NCBI GenBank assembly: GCA_034506315.1
Contig: JAPDPT010000035.1
Span: forward strand, 1 to 34,873
Length of the DNA: 34,873 nucleotides
Direction of reading: 5' to 3'
Origin: a candidate division KSB1 bacterium
GTDB taxonomy: Bacteria; Zhuqueibacterota; Zhuqueibacteria; Oleimicrobiales; Geothermoviventaceae
The position numbers and the translations under genes are program-made. Under the pieces are notes generated by a model. That model was given only the letters and a program-made list of their open reading frames with translations, searched no databases and was not told the DNA's origin. Shown in pieces: positions 1-8,420 of this stretch (position 1 is the first letter of the stretch; every line of letters begins with the position of its first letter).

Positions 1-344
1 TACAGGGGACGATGTGAGGTTGTGGGGGACCTGAGGCTCATGTGGCCGTGCTTCGTTGCGGTATCGGACTTCAGGCGGCAATATAGGGATCTGGTGCTGA
101 GCGGGCAAGAGGAAATGGTCGAGGGGACATGGGGGCGGGATTGCCGTGGGTAGATTTAGAGGTTGGCCGAGGAGGCCGGAGACGTTCGAATCAGCCCTTT
201 TGGGGAGGCTCGTTGGGTGGATCCTGTTCCATCGGCTTGCGACGAGTGTGGCAAGGGGGTAGCGGTAGCTTGGAGCACCAACCCTTCGGGCGGGAGAGGG
301 CTATCGAGGGGGTCAACGGATAGGCGGAAGCGCGAAAATTTTCC
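1..344. other. Left-edge stretch without a convincing gene
   Basis: Plus frame 1 is open from the window edge to a TAG at 151-153 and could be the last 50 codons of an upstream gene, but the peptide matches no family I recognise and 50 open codons are weak evidence in GC-rich DNA. The rest, up to the promoter at 345, shows only short overlapping open frames on both strands with no ribosome binding site. A 10-bp perfect palindrome (GAAAATTTTC, 334-343) abuts the promoter. Confidence 0.3.
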
Positions 345-373
345 TTGACAAATACTGACGTTGTTCTTAAAAT
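345..373 (+). promoter_or_regulatory. Sigma70-type promoter of the receptor operon
   Basis: A perfect -35 hexamer TTGACA (345-350) is separated by exactly 17 nt from TAAAAT (368-373), followed by TG. An A/T-rich palindrome (334-343) lies directly upstream and could act as an UP element or an operator. Transcription would start near 380, leaving a leader of about 280 nt before the receptor gene at 658. This is the best-looking promoter in the window. Confidence 0.75.
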
Positions 374-380
374 TGCGGCC

Positions 381-657
381 GATCGCATTAGATTCTGAGG
401 CGGGGGAAAGTCCACACGGTTGGCTCGGCCTCCCAACGGGAGGCGACAACAGGTCAGTCATGACACGGAGCGAGAGATGGCAATGCGAGTTGCCATTCAA
501 CTCCTGAGCGCTCCAAGTTCTCCACGGTTCTTCCTCGCATCTGCTTTTCCCTCAGACGTCGACATCGGCATCACCTCAGCTCCCGCATCTCGGAACGAGA
601 GCGGAGAGTCACCGGTCTCTGCAGTAAGTTAGGGCGTGAACGCCGTTTTCGCAGGTC
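381..657 (+). promoter_or_regulatory. Long structured 5' leader of the receptor operon
   Basis: The leader between the promoter and the receptor start has no credible gene but at least four hairpins. Hairpin A (428-444) has a 7-bp stem GCCTCCC/GGGAGGC with an AAC loop. Hairpin B (467-514) has an outer stem GGAGCG/CGCTCC and an inner stem TGGCAA/TTGCCA (478-495). Hairpin C (580-606) has two helices, CTC-CGC/GCG-GAG with a bulged C, plus CTC/GAG with a GGAAC loop. Hairpin D (633-644) is GGCG-TGAA-CGCC followed by G and TTTT, ending 8 nt before the ATG. Hairpin D could be a weak attenuator or could occlude the ribosome site. It matches no riboswitch class that I can recognise; the cobalamin riboswitch core was looked for and not seen. 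Confidence 0.45.
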
Positions 658-3600
658 ATGGGAGACAGAATTACGGGTGCTGGCATGAGAACGTTAACGA
701 AACTGAACCCGAGGCAGTATATTTTTGCCTTTCGCGGTTTCCGGGGGATGTCCGCCGTTGCGGTTCTCACGCTCTTGGTCCTGCTTCCGGGTCTTCTTCT
801 GGGAGCGGGAACGATCCGGGGGAAAGTGTACGACAAGGACAGCAAGGACGGTCTTCCGGCCGCCAATGTCTACATCCAGGGTACTACGATTGGGGCCGCA
901 TCGGACCTGAACGGGAACTACGTGATCCACAACGTTCCTCCCGGTAGGTACACGCTGGTCGCCTCCTATATCGGGTATGCGTCCATGACTGTCGAGGTCC
1001 TGGTGATCGAGGGAAGGACGGTGAGCCAGGACTTCGCGTTGAGCCCTATCGTGTTGCGCGGTCAGGAGGTTGTGGTTCGGGCTCAGGCGCAGGGTCAAAT
1101 TCAAGCAATTAGCCAACAGCTGGCGGCTGACAAGATCGCTAATGTCGTCTCCGAGGCAAGGATCCAGGAGCTTCCGGACTTCAATGCGGCGCAGGCCATC
1201 AGCCGCCTGCCGGGGGTGTCGACGCTTCACAGCTCCGGCGAAGCCAACAAGGTGGTCATCCGTGGGTTAGCTCCCCAGTACAACGCCGTCACCCTGGAGG
1301 GTGTGCGGTTGGCATCGACCGGAAGCACCCAGATCGGAGTGGTCTCGCAGCCGGGGGTCACAGGCGGGACGCTGAACACGGACCGGAGTGTCGACATTTC
1401 CATGATCTCCCCCTACATGATCAAAACGATCGCGGTCTACAAATCGCTGACCCCTGATATGAACGCCAACACGATCGGTGGTACGGTGAACATGGAGCTG
1501 CGGGAGGCACCCCCGGAGCTCCGCTACGATCTCCTGTGGCAGTCCGGCTACACGAAAAAGAGCAAGGAGTACGGCAACTACCGGGCGGTGGCGTCGGCCA
1601 GCAAGCGCTTCTTTGGCAACCGGCTCGGGGTGTACTTGCTGGGGAACGCGGAAAAGTACGACCGTAATGCGGACAATATGAATGCTGCCTACGCTATTGC
1701 CAGCAGCAAGATCGACACGACCACGGGCTACCGCCCGGTGCGAGTCAACAGCGTCACGCTGAACCGCCACATCGAGACGCGCCGGCGCTACGGAATCAAT
1801 GCGGTCCTCGACTACCGACTGCCCTCCGGCGCCATTAAGTCCGTGAACATGTTCGCCCGCCTGAGGTCAGACTTTGACGATCACCGGACCGTGCTAAACT
1901 ACCTCGACCGCCGTCTCGACTTCTCCTATCGCGGGGGTACGAATACGATCGACATGGCTGTGAATTCGCTGGATCTCACGTACGAGTTCCCTTGGCTGGC
2001 CGGCCTATCGGCGCAGCTGAAGTTCGCCAACAGCTACTCCAAGAACAACCTGCCCGACTCGCCTTACCTGATCTTCCGGCAGACCGGCGGGACGGGAGGC
2101 GAGGTTCCCATCAATACCCTGCCCGAGAGCCTCAAGACGAGGGTGGAGTACTACGGTCCTGATCTCACCTACATGACCGACGTCTTCATGTTCTCCACCC
2201 TCTACAAAGAGACCGCGCAAGATTTCTATGCCAATTTCCGGCTGCCGTACAATCTCTTCTCCATCGTGCGCGGCTATGTGAAGTTTGGCGGGCAGTATCG
2301 ACGCTCCGATCACATCAACGACCAGAACACGCCGTACACCACGATGATCCGCGGGAGCCAGATCTCGAACGCGATGATCGACACCCTGGTCAGCCGCTTT
2401 AACGTCAACTACGATCCGCAGGCCGGGCGATTCCCCGCACGAGCTTTCCTAGGCGACCCGGACCTAATGGGCCCCTTCCTCGATAATCGGTTTGGTCAGT
2501 TCTACTTCGCTTGTGATCCCCGCATCCCGGTGGCAATGATGCAGTACCTGCGGCGCGACACGAACTTCGTGAACAAGTCGACGGGCACCAATGCCGGCGG
2601 CTGGTTCGAGGGCCTGTTCCAGAAGATCGCCAATGACTACCAGTACACGGAGAATTACTCGGCTGGCTATCTCATGGCCGAATTGAACTGGTGGAGGCTA
2701 ACAGCCGTCGGGGGTGTCCGGTACGAGAAGGTGACTTCTACCTATACGGCCTACAACATGCGGGACGCCCGAAGCCCCATGGACCAAGAGGCCTACTGCG
2801 ATACTGTGACAGCGCACCCGGGAAATGAATTCTGGCTCCCCATGGGCCAGGTGCGGCTACGCATTACACCGTGGATGGATGTCCGTTACGCCTATACCCA
2901 GAGCCTTGCCCGTCCCGATTACCACCAGCTGTCGCCGAAGTTCACGATCAGCTACGACGGTGGCGCGGTCTGGGCCGGCAACCCGAAGTTGAAGACGGCC
3001 AAGGCAACGAACCACGACGTTCTCGTCACGTTTCACGGCAGCAAGCTTGGCCTTTTCTCGGTCGGCGGATTCCACAAGAAGGTCGACAATTTCACCTACT
3101 ACACGTCCTATAAGCTTCACAAGACCGCACCTGCGGGGCTGGACTCAATCGGTACCTATCGCATTCGGTTCCCGGGCGGAGGCGTTTCCGAGCCCAAGGA
3201 CGGCGCGTGGCTTTTCACGTATGTCAACGGTCGTTCTCCGGCCTACGTCAAGGGGATCGAGGTCGACTTCCAGACAAACTTCTGGTACCTCCCCGGCCCG
3301 CTGGCGGGATTGGTACTGGGCTTCAACTACGCGCACATGACCTCCGAAGCGATCTATCCGTTGCGGGACGATGTAACGATCCCGAACCCGAAGTGGCGTC
3401 CTGGGTCCCGCGAACCACGGTACATCGTCATGGCCACAGATAGCACGCGGAAGGGTCGTCTCATTTACCAGCCCAACGATGTGGCCAACGCGTACATCGG
3501 CTACGACCACCCGTCGGGCTTCTCAATTCGCCTGTCGTTTGTGTTCCAGGGGAACTCGGTGAGCTACGTAGGCGCCTTCCCTGAGCAGGATGGTTTCAGC

Positions 3601-3786
3601 AAGGACTATTTCCGCGTCGACCTTTCGATGCGGCAGAAGCTTCCGTGGCGGGGGATGGAGCTGTTCTTCGATGCGGTGAACTTGAACGATCGCTCGAATG
3701 AATCTGCCCAGAAGTCGATAAAGGGATTCACGAGTATTCAGAATTACGGACTCGTCGCCAACCTCGGGATCCGGTACCGACTATAG
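658..3786 (+). CDS. TonB-dependent outer-membrane receptor with N-terminal CarboxypepD_reg-like domain
   Basis: An outer-membrane beta-barrel transporter expected to import a ligand, here probably a xylan-derived oligosaccharide, with TonB/ExbBD energy. The 1042-residue product has a basic N-terminus and a hydrophobic export segment (about residues 31-51). A CarboxypepD_reg-like beta-sandwich follows (about 52-135, starting IRGKVYD and containing PPGRYTL). The plug domain is about 155-265, with the typical RLPGVST, VIRGLAPQYN and VTLEGVRL segments. A long barrel full of alternating aromatic strands ends in GIRYRL, the classic terminal strand. Start: ATG 658 is preceded by only a weak AGG, and ATG 685 or ATG 748 (closer to the signal sequence) are alternatives. 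It is the first gene after promoter 345-373 and lies 66 nt before the beta-helix gene. No SusD-like partner follows, so the pairing differs from Bacteroidetes SusC/D. The substrate is inference from neighbours. Confidence 0.93.
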   Translation: MGDRITGAGMRTLTKLNPRQYIFAFRGFRGMSAVAVLTLLVLLPGLLLGAGTIRGKVYDKDSKDGLPAANVYIQGTTIGAASDLNGNYVIHNVPPGRYTLVASYIGYASMTVEVLVIEGRTVSQDFALSPIVLRGQEVVVRAQAQGQIQAISQQLAADKIANVVSEARIQELPDFNAAQAISRLPGVSTLHSSGEANKVVIRGLAPQYNAVTLEGVRLASTGSTQIGVVSQPGVTGGTLNTDRSVDISMISPYMIKTIAVYKSLTPDMNANTIGGTVNMELREAPPELRYDLLWQSGYTKKSKEYGNYRAVASASKRFFGNRLGVYLLGNAEKYDRNADNMNAAYAIASSKIDTTTGYRPVRVNSVTLNRHIETRRRYGINAVLDYRLPSGAIKSVNMFARLRSDFDDHRTVLNYLDRRLDFSYRGGTNTIDMAVNSLDLTYEFPWLAGLSAQLKFANSYSKNNLPDSPYLIFRQTGGTGGEVPINTLPESLKTRVEYYGPDLTYMTDVFMFSTLYKETAQDFYANFRLPYNLFSIVRGYVKFGGQYRRSDHINDQNTPYTTMIRGSQISNAMIDTLVSRFNVNYDPQAGRFPARAFLGDPDLMGPFLDNRFGQFYFACDPRIPVAMMQYLRRDTNFVNKSTGTNAGGWFEGLFQKIANDYQYTENYSAGYLMAELNWWRLTAVGGVRYEKVTSTYTAYNMRDARSPMDQEAYCDTVTAHPGNEFWLPMGQVRLRITPWMDVRYAYTQSLARPDYHQLSPKFTISYDGGAVWAGNPKLKTAKATNHDVLVTFHGSKLGLFSVGGFHKKVDNFTYYTSYKLHKTAPAGLDSIGTYRIRFPGGGVSEPKDGAWLFTYVNGRSPAYVKGIEVDFQTNFWYLPGPLAGLVLGFNYAHMTSEAIYPLRDDVTIPNPKWRPGSREPRYIVMATDSTRKGRLIYQPNDVANAYIGYDHPSGFSIRLSFVFQGNSVSYVGAFPEQDGFSKDYFRVDLSMRQKLPWRGMELFFDAVNLNDRSNESAQKSIKGFTSIQNYGLVANLGIRYRL

Positions 3787-3852
3787 CGTGGGGGGAGGTT
3801 CTTTGCGTGAGCAAACAGGCGGTGGGAACCCAACCTGCGCGGAGGAAAGGCC

Positions 3853-5607
3853 ATGAAAAAATGGCTACTGGTGTGGCTCGTGATCTTTGGTCTCACCGGA
3901 GTGGGTTCGGCTCAGCAGAAGGACACGGTGTATGTACCCAGCGATCTGACAGGGGAGGGGAATCTAAACGTCGCGGTGCAGCAGAAGATCGATGAGGGGA
4001 AGCTCTCCCAGACCGTATTCAAACTGGAAAGGCTGGGCTACTACATCCTCACAGGAACCATCACCGTGCCCCAAGGCCAGCACTTGGAAATTGTGGCCCC
4101 GCCCGTGGGGCGCGTTCAGGAAGAGGCTCCACCCCAGATTGTGTGGACCTCGAGTGGTGGGGTGGCAACGAATTTCATGTTCGACTGTTTCGGCGACCTT
4201 ACGATGAAGAATGTCTGGCTTCGCTATGCGAACACGGCCGGCAATCAAGTGGGCACAACGATCCAGTTTGAGGATGATCCGGTAGCAAACGAAAGCGGTA
4301 AGGGCGAGGTAGGTGTTTTTGAGAACGTGGTCTTTGAATACTCTTCGTGCCCACCCAATGCTGGGGGAGCGGTCACGGTAACGGCAAAGCACTTCAAGGG
4401 TACTTTCCGCAATTGCTACTTCCGCAACTGCATTGATACCCACCTCCGCTATTACGGCCGTGCCCTCTCATTCCCCTACGCAACAACGGGATGGCATAAC
4501 GACTACGTGTTCTTCGAGAACTGCACGTTCGCCAATATGGGGTACGTTTACATGCAGGAGGGCGGCGAGTACGGGGACGAGGTCTACTTCAACCACTGTA
4601 CCTTCATGAACGTGGTCATGTTCACGCTGGAGTCGGGATGGTGGTATAAGATGTTCGTGACCAATTCGCTCTTCGTGAACACCTACATGTTCGGCTACAT
4701 CCCGGCCCAGCTTGGTGCGGGTGGTGTCCCGTTCGGCGGGACGATCGCTATTTCCAAGGTCCAGGACTTCGGGTTTGAGGTTCCTTTCACCGAAGAGGAC
4801 CGGCGAATCCTGTTCGCAAACAATGCCTATTATCTGGAGAGCTGGCTCCTGGACTGGATGGCCAACAACCCCTACAGCAAGGAGAAAAAGAGAAATCGCG
4901 AGCCTGACCTGATCCCGCAGCCCATGCCCATGCTGAACGATTCCACGATCGCGATGTTTAACCGCTATCCGAACATGGACGCGGCTAACCTCTACAACGG
5001 ATTGAATCCTCGTATTCTTGTGCCGCCGAGCGACATACCTGCGATAAAGCGCTTCCTCTACTATAAGTGGACAACCAATGCCGATACGAACTGGGCCTTC
5101 CAGCCGGATGCCGGCTATTATCAGCAGTGGCCCTTGCCAGAGAATCTCGCCTATCAGAATGACACTCTGAAGACCGCGGCTATGGGCGGATTCCCGCTCG
5201 GCGATCTTTACCACTGGTGGCCGGAAGAGTACGCGAGGTGGGAGGCCCAGAAGGAACACGAGTACAATCGCATTTTCAAGTGGCTCGAGACTGGATCGGA
5301 CCCGGGTGCCGGCGTAGCCGAGCTGGTGCGTGAGACCCTCCCCAAAACCCACACTTTGTCGCAGAACTATCCGAATCCCTTCAATCCCACGACGCGCATT
5401 GAGTTCTCGCTGCCGAAAGCTGCGCACGTGACCCTCAAGGTGTACAATCTCCTCGGCCAGGAGGTCGCCACGCTGGTCAATGGCTACCGCCAGGCCGGCC
5501 AGCATTGGGTGACGTTCGATGGCTCCGACCTTCCGGGAGGGGTGTACGTGTATCGGCTGGAGTACGATGGCAAGTCGGTCACAAGGAAACTCGTTCTCCT
5601 CAAGTGA
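3853..5607 (+). CDS. Secreted parallel beta-helix protein with T9SS type A sorting domain
   Basis: A 584-residue exported protein. It starts with a clear signal peptide (MKKWLLVW..., cleavage expected near GSAQQ, residue ~22) and a good ribosome site (GGAGGAAAGG) before the ATG. Residues ~60-290 carry repeated short strands with the N-C-x-F / N-x-x-F pattern (for example FRNCYFRNC, FENCTFANM, FNHCTFMN, VTNSLFVN), typical of right-handed parallel beta-helices. A middle region rich in Trp/Tyr/Pro (~300-480) is unassigned. Residues ~500-584 form the sorting domain (SQNYPNPFNP, GVYVYRLEYDG, final KLVLLK). It should be exported by Sec and then attached to or released from the cell surface by T9SS. 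Placement right after the receptor suggests a surface carbohydrate-binding or lyase role, but no catalytic residues can be assigned. Confidence 0.85.
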   Translation: MKKWLLVWLVIFGLTGVGSAQQKDTVYVPSDLTGEGNLNVAVQQKIDEGKLSQTVFKLERLGYYILTGTITVPQGQHLEIVAPPVGRVQEEAPPQIVWTSSGGVATNFMFDCFGDLTMKNVWLRYANTAGNQVGTTIQFEDDPVANESGKGEVGVFENVVFEYSSCPPNAGGAVTVTAKHFKGTFRNCYFRNCIDTHLRYYGRALSFPYATTGWHNDYVFFENCTFANMGYVYMQEGGEYGDEVYFNHCTFMNVVMFTLESGWWYKMFVTNSLFVNTYMFGYIPAQLGAGGVPFGGTIAISKVQDFGFEVPFTEEDRRILFANNAYYLESWLLDWMANNPYSKEKKRNREPDLIPQPMPMLNDSTIAMFNRYPNMDAANLYNGLNPRILVPPSDIPAIKRFLYYKWTTNADTNWAFQPDAGYYQQWPLPENLAYQNDTLKTAAMGGFPLGDLYHWWPEEYARWEAQKEHEYNRIFKWLETGSDPGAGVAELVRETLPKTHTLSQNYPNPFNPTTRIEFSLPKAAHVTLKVYNLLGQEVATLVNGYRQAGQHWVTFDGSDLPGGVYVYRLEYDGKSVTRKLVLLK

Positions 5608-5693
5608 TGCCGCGCATGCCCTGAATTAGGGGGAGAAGTTTAACTCTGGCAGATCACGGAGAGTGCACGAACCCAAGCAGGGAGGGCGTGAAC

Positions 5694-8351
5694 ATGAAGA
5701 CGTGGCGCAAGGCAGCTGTGGCGGCAGCGGTCGCCGTGCTGGTGGGGGTCTCGTTGGCAGTGGCGCAGACGCCCGTAAGCCAGTGGGGCTTCATCGGTAA
5801 TAAGGGACCCACGCGCACGGCCGGCTGGCGGTTTGTGCCGGGTGCCGTCCCCGGTGATGCGGGGGTAGCTGGGGACCAGGCGTTGGCGGCGAATCAGTGG
5901 GCGGCGATACGGGGTGGATTTGACGACACGGTACGTGCGACGGTGGATGAGGCGATACGGGTGACGGGGAAGATAGAGTTTGTGGGGGGAGATCCGAAGT
6001 GGTGGAGTGCGTTGCGGTGGGGTTTGTTTTATCATGATAGTGCGGGGGTGTTGGTGAATGTGGATACGGATTCGGCGTACTGGACGGGGTATGAGAAGTA
6101 CGCGTATGGGTATTTGTTTGTGCCGCACAATGGGGTGGTAGATCGTCCGACGTGGGCGGTTGGTGGTGGGGGTGATGTGGGGGTAGCGCGTGGGGGAGCG
6201 TGGTTGAGCACGTATGGGGTGAGTCATTTGTCGATGGGATTTGTGGATCAGCGGCCGCGGCGTGCGGAGATGACGGAGGGGGTGTATCGTTGGGCGGTGT
6301 CGGTGCGGCCGTTGGATGAGAAGCGGAACGAGGTACGGTTTTACTTGGTGAAGGAGGATAATAGTTACTGGTGGGCTGGGGTACGGATTGACACGACGCG
6401 GATTACGACGGTGTTTAATGGGGTGTGTTTTGCGATCAATGGGGGTCAGGGGGGTAGTGAGTCGAGTGTACGGGGGATGTATGTGAGGGAGGTGTATGTG
6501 GATCGGGGGGCGCCGATTGAGATACCGGAGGCGCCGTTTGTGCCGTTTTATGTGGGTCAGTGGGGTTTCATTGGCAACAAGGGGCCGACGCGGACGGCGG
6601 GTTGGAAGTTTATACCTGGGGAGTATACGGGGGATGCGGGTGTAGGAGGGGATACGGCGCCGGTAGGGGGTCAGTGGGCGGCGATTCGTGGGGGTTTTGA
6701 GGAGGAGGTGACGGCGACGTCGGAGAAGGCGATCCGGGTGACGGGGAAGTTGGAGTTTGTGGGGGCGGATCCGAAGTGGTGGGGTGCGTTGCGGTTTGGG
6801 TTGTTCTATCATGATAGTGCGGGGGTGTTGGTGAATGTGGATACGGATTCGGCGTATTGGACGGGGTACGAGAAGTATGCGTATGGGTATTTGTTCCATC
6901 CGAAGAGTGGGGTGTTGGAGAGTCCGAACTGGGCGGCCGGAGGTGGTGGTGATTTGGGAGTGGCGCGCGGTGGAGCCTGGTTGAGCACGTATGGGGTGAG
7001 CCATCTTTCGATGGGTTTTGTGCCGCAGGCGCCGCCGCGGGCGGAGATGACCGCTGGGGTGTACAATTGGGGCATTTCGGTGCGCCCGTTGGACGGGAAG
7101 CGGAACGAGGTCCGGTTCTACTTGGTGAAGGAGGACAACAGTTACTGGTGGGCTGGGGTACGGATTGACACGACGCAGATTACGACGAAGTTTAATGGGG
7201 TATGTTTTGCGACGATTGGACCGGGCAGTGGGTACGAGGGGTACCGCGGGATGTACGTGCGGGAGGTGTACGTTGACCGCGGTGACCCGATCCAGATCCC
7301 GCCCAAGCCCTTCAGCCCGTTCTACGTCGGCGAGTGGGGCTTCTTGGGCGGAAGGACCGGCGGCTGGAAGATCACCTTGGGTGAGTACGAGGGCAACGTA
7401 AGCATCGGCGGCACGGGAGGTCCGGCCGGTTGGTCTGCCATCCGGGGCGCCTTCAAAGACGCGGTCACGCTGTCGGCCGACAAGGCACTCCTGATCACGG
7501 GGAGGATGGAGCTGGTCGGAGGCGGGTTTGAAGCGCCTAACTCTCTGCGGATGGGCGTGTTCTACACCGATAGCGCCGGTGTTCTCCTGTATCCGGAAAG
7601 CGACTCGGCTCGGTGGTCCGGTGTGGAGGGTCACCACACGGGCTACCTGTTCATCCCGCGGAGCGGATGGAACGATCCGGCTCTCTGGACCGGCGGCGTG
7701 CCTGGCACGGTGGGTGCTGTAGTGGACTGGGCATGGCTTGATCCGCAAGGCCCCGCCAACCGCGCACTCACCGCTCGCGGGCAGTTCCGCGGAGGTGCCC
7801 ACGCAAGCGCCGGAACCTACGACTTCAAGATCTCGATTCAGAAGACCTCAGACGCCAAGACGGAAATCCGCTACTGGATCTTCAAAGAAGGCTACCACTT
7901 CGCGGGAATCGTCATCGACAACCAGCCGCCGACGGACGTGTTCAACTCAATCAACTTCGCGCTCGGCAACACGAACGCGAACCGGCTGAACCTGGTAGAC
8001 GTCTACGTCGACATGGGTTCGCCGATCGAAATCCCGGACTCGATCCTGACGGCCGTTTCGATCAACGTGGCGGACAAGGTGGTTCCGACCAGCTACGTGC
8101 TGGGTCAGAACTACCCGAACCCGTTCAATCCGACCACGACGATTGTTTTCGGACTGCCGAAGGACAGTGAGGTGACCCTGGAAGTGTTCGACGCACTCGG
8201 CCGCTGCGTGGCGGTTCTGGCCAAGGGACGCTTCCAGGCTGGGTTCCATACGGTGACCTTCGACGCCAAGGATCTGCCGTCCGGGGTGTACCTGTACCGG
8301 CTGCAGGCGGGCGACTTCACCAGCGTGAAGAAGCTCATGCTGACGAAGTGA
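5694..8351 (+). CDS. T9SS-sorted surface protein built of three tandem ~259-residue units, family not recognised
   Basis: An 885-residue exported protein. ATG 5694 is preferred because GGAGGG (5681-5686) sits 7 nt upstream; an in-frame GTG at 5688 is the alternative. A signal peptide (residues ~1-25, ending VSLAVAQ) is followed by three homologous units beginning V-x-x-WGF (nt 5775, 6552, 7326) and ending P-I-x-IP. Units 1 and 2 are nearly identical over long stretches, and unit 3 is diverged. Shared motifs include AIRGGF, GLFYHDSAGVL, VRFYLVKEDNSYWWAG and VREVYVDRG. The strand-like, aromatic-rich pattern suggests beta-sandwich or jelly-roll binding modules, but this is inference. Residues ~801-885 are a T9SS type A sorting domain (GQNYPNPFNP, GVYLYRLQAG). 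Units 1-2 use a different codon style from the rest of the gene. It is the last gene before the terminator at 8386-8420. A surface glycan-capture protein is plausible. Confidence 0.85.
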   Translation: MKTWRKAAVAAAVAVLVGVSLAVAQTPVSQWGFIGNKGPTRTAGWRFVPGAVPGDAGVAGDQALAANQWAAIRGGFDDTVRATVDEAIRVTGKIEFVGGDPKWWSALRWGLFYHDSAGVLVNVDTDSAYWTGYEKYAYGYLFVPHNGVVDRPTWAVGGGGDVGVARGGAWLSTYGVSHLSMGFVDQRPRRAEMTEGVYRWAVSVRPLDEKRNEVRFYLVKEDNSYWWAGVRIDTTRITTVFNGVCFAINGGQGGSESSVRGMYVREVYVDRGAPIEIPEAPFVPFYVGQWGFIGNKGPTRTAGWKFIPGEYTGDAGVGGDTAPVGGQWAAIRGGFEEEVTATSEKAIRVTGKLEFVGADPKWWGALRFGLFYHDSAGVLVNVDTDSAYWTGYEKYAYGYLFHPKSGVLESPNWAAGGGGDLGVARGGAWLSTYGVSHLSMGFVPQAPPRAEMTAGVYNWGISVRPLDGKRNEVRFYLVKEDNSYWWAGVRIDTTQITTKFNGVCFATIGPGSGYEGYRGMYVREVYVDRGDPIQIPPKPFSPFYVGEWGFLGGRTGGWKITLGEYEGNVSIGGTGGPAGWSAIRGAFKDAVTLSADKALLITGRMELVGGGFEAPNSLRMGVFYTDSAGVLLYPESDSARWSGVEGHHTGYLFIPRSGWNDPALWTGGVPGTVGAVVDWAWLDPQGPANRALTARGQFRGGAHASAGTYDFKISIQKTSDAKTEIRYWIFKEGYHFAGIVIDNQPPTDVFNSINFALGNTNANRLNLVDVYVDMGSPIEIPDSILTAVSINVADKVVPTSYVLGQNYPNPFNPTTTIVFGLPKDSEVTLEVFDALGRCVAVLAKGRFQAGFHTVTFDAKDLPSGVYLYRLQAGDFTSVKKLMLTK
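5775..8042 (+). repeat. Three tandem intragenic repeat units (777, 774 and ~717 nt)
   Basis: Units start at 5775, 6552 and 7326, each encoding V-x-x-WGF-x-G. The first two are in exact register at a 777-nt offset and include a 50-nt block that is identical at every base (6030-6079 and 6807-6856), silent sites included. Unit 3 is recognisable only at protein level and lacks the NKGPTR insertion after WGF. The pattern suggests recent duplication or gene conversion between units 1 and 2. Confidence 0.9.
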
Positions 8352-8385
8352 TCGCCCCGGTCCTGCTGTAGCCCTCTGAGAAATG

Positions 8386-8420
8386 GCAGCCTGTCTACTC
8401 TGTAGGCAGGCTGCTTTTTT
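8386..8420 (+). terminator. Strong intrinsic terminator after the triple-repeat gene
   Basis: A 13-bp stem pairs 8386-8398 with 8402-8414 (one G-T wobble, 3-nt loop) and is followed directly by six T (8415-8420). It lies 35 nt after the stop of the triple-repeat gene and 32 nt before the GH10 start, so it separates the receptor/binding genes from the enzyme genes. Confidence 0.9.

Noticed and set aside
420..632. A 70-codon frame (TTG start) in the receptor leader as a leader peptide
   Set aside because: No ribosome site, rare start codon, no attenuation-type codon run; the region is better explained by hairpins.
4468..5505. A 345-codon minus-strand frame under the beta-helix T9SS gene
   Set aside because: Antisense to a gene with signal peptide, beta-helix pattern and sorting domain; no recognisable domain of its own.
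5640..7802. A 720-codon open frame antisense to the triple-repeat gene
   Set aside because: Its product is a Pro/Arg/His-rich, repetitive polypeptide without any domain. It stays open because the C/A-rich complement of the skewed block cannot easily form stop codons.
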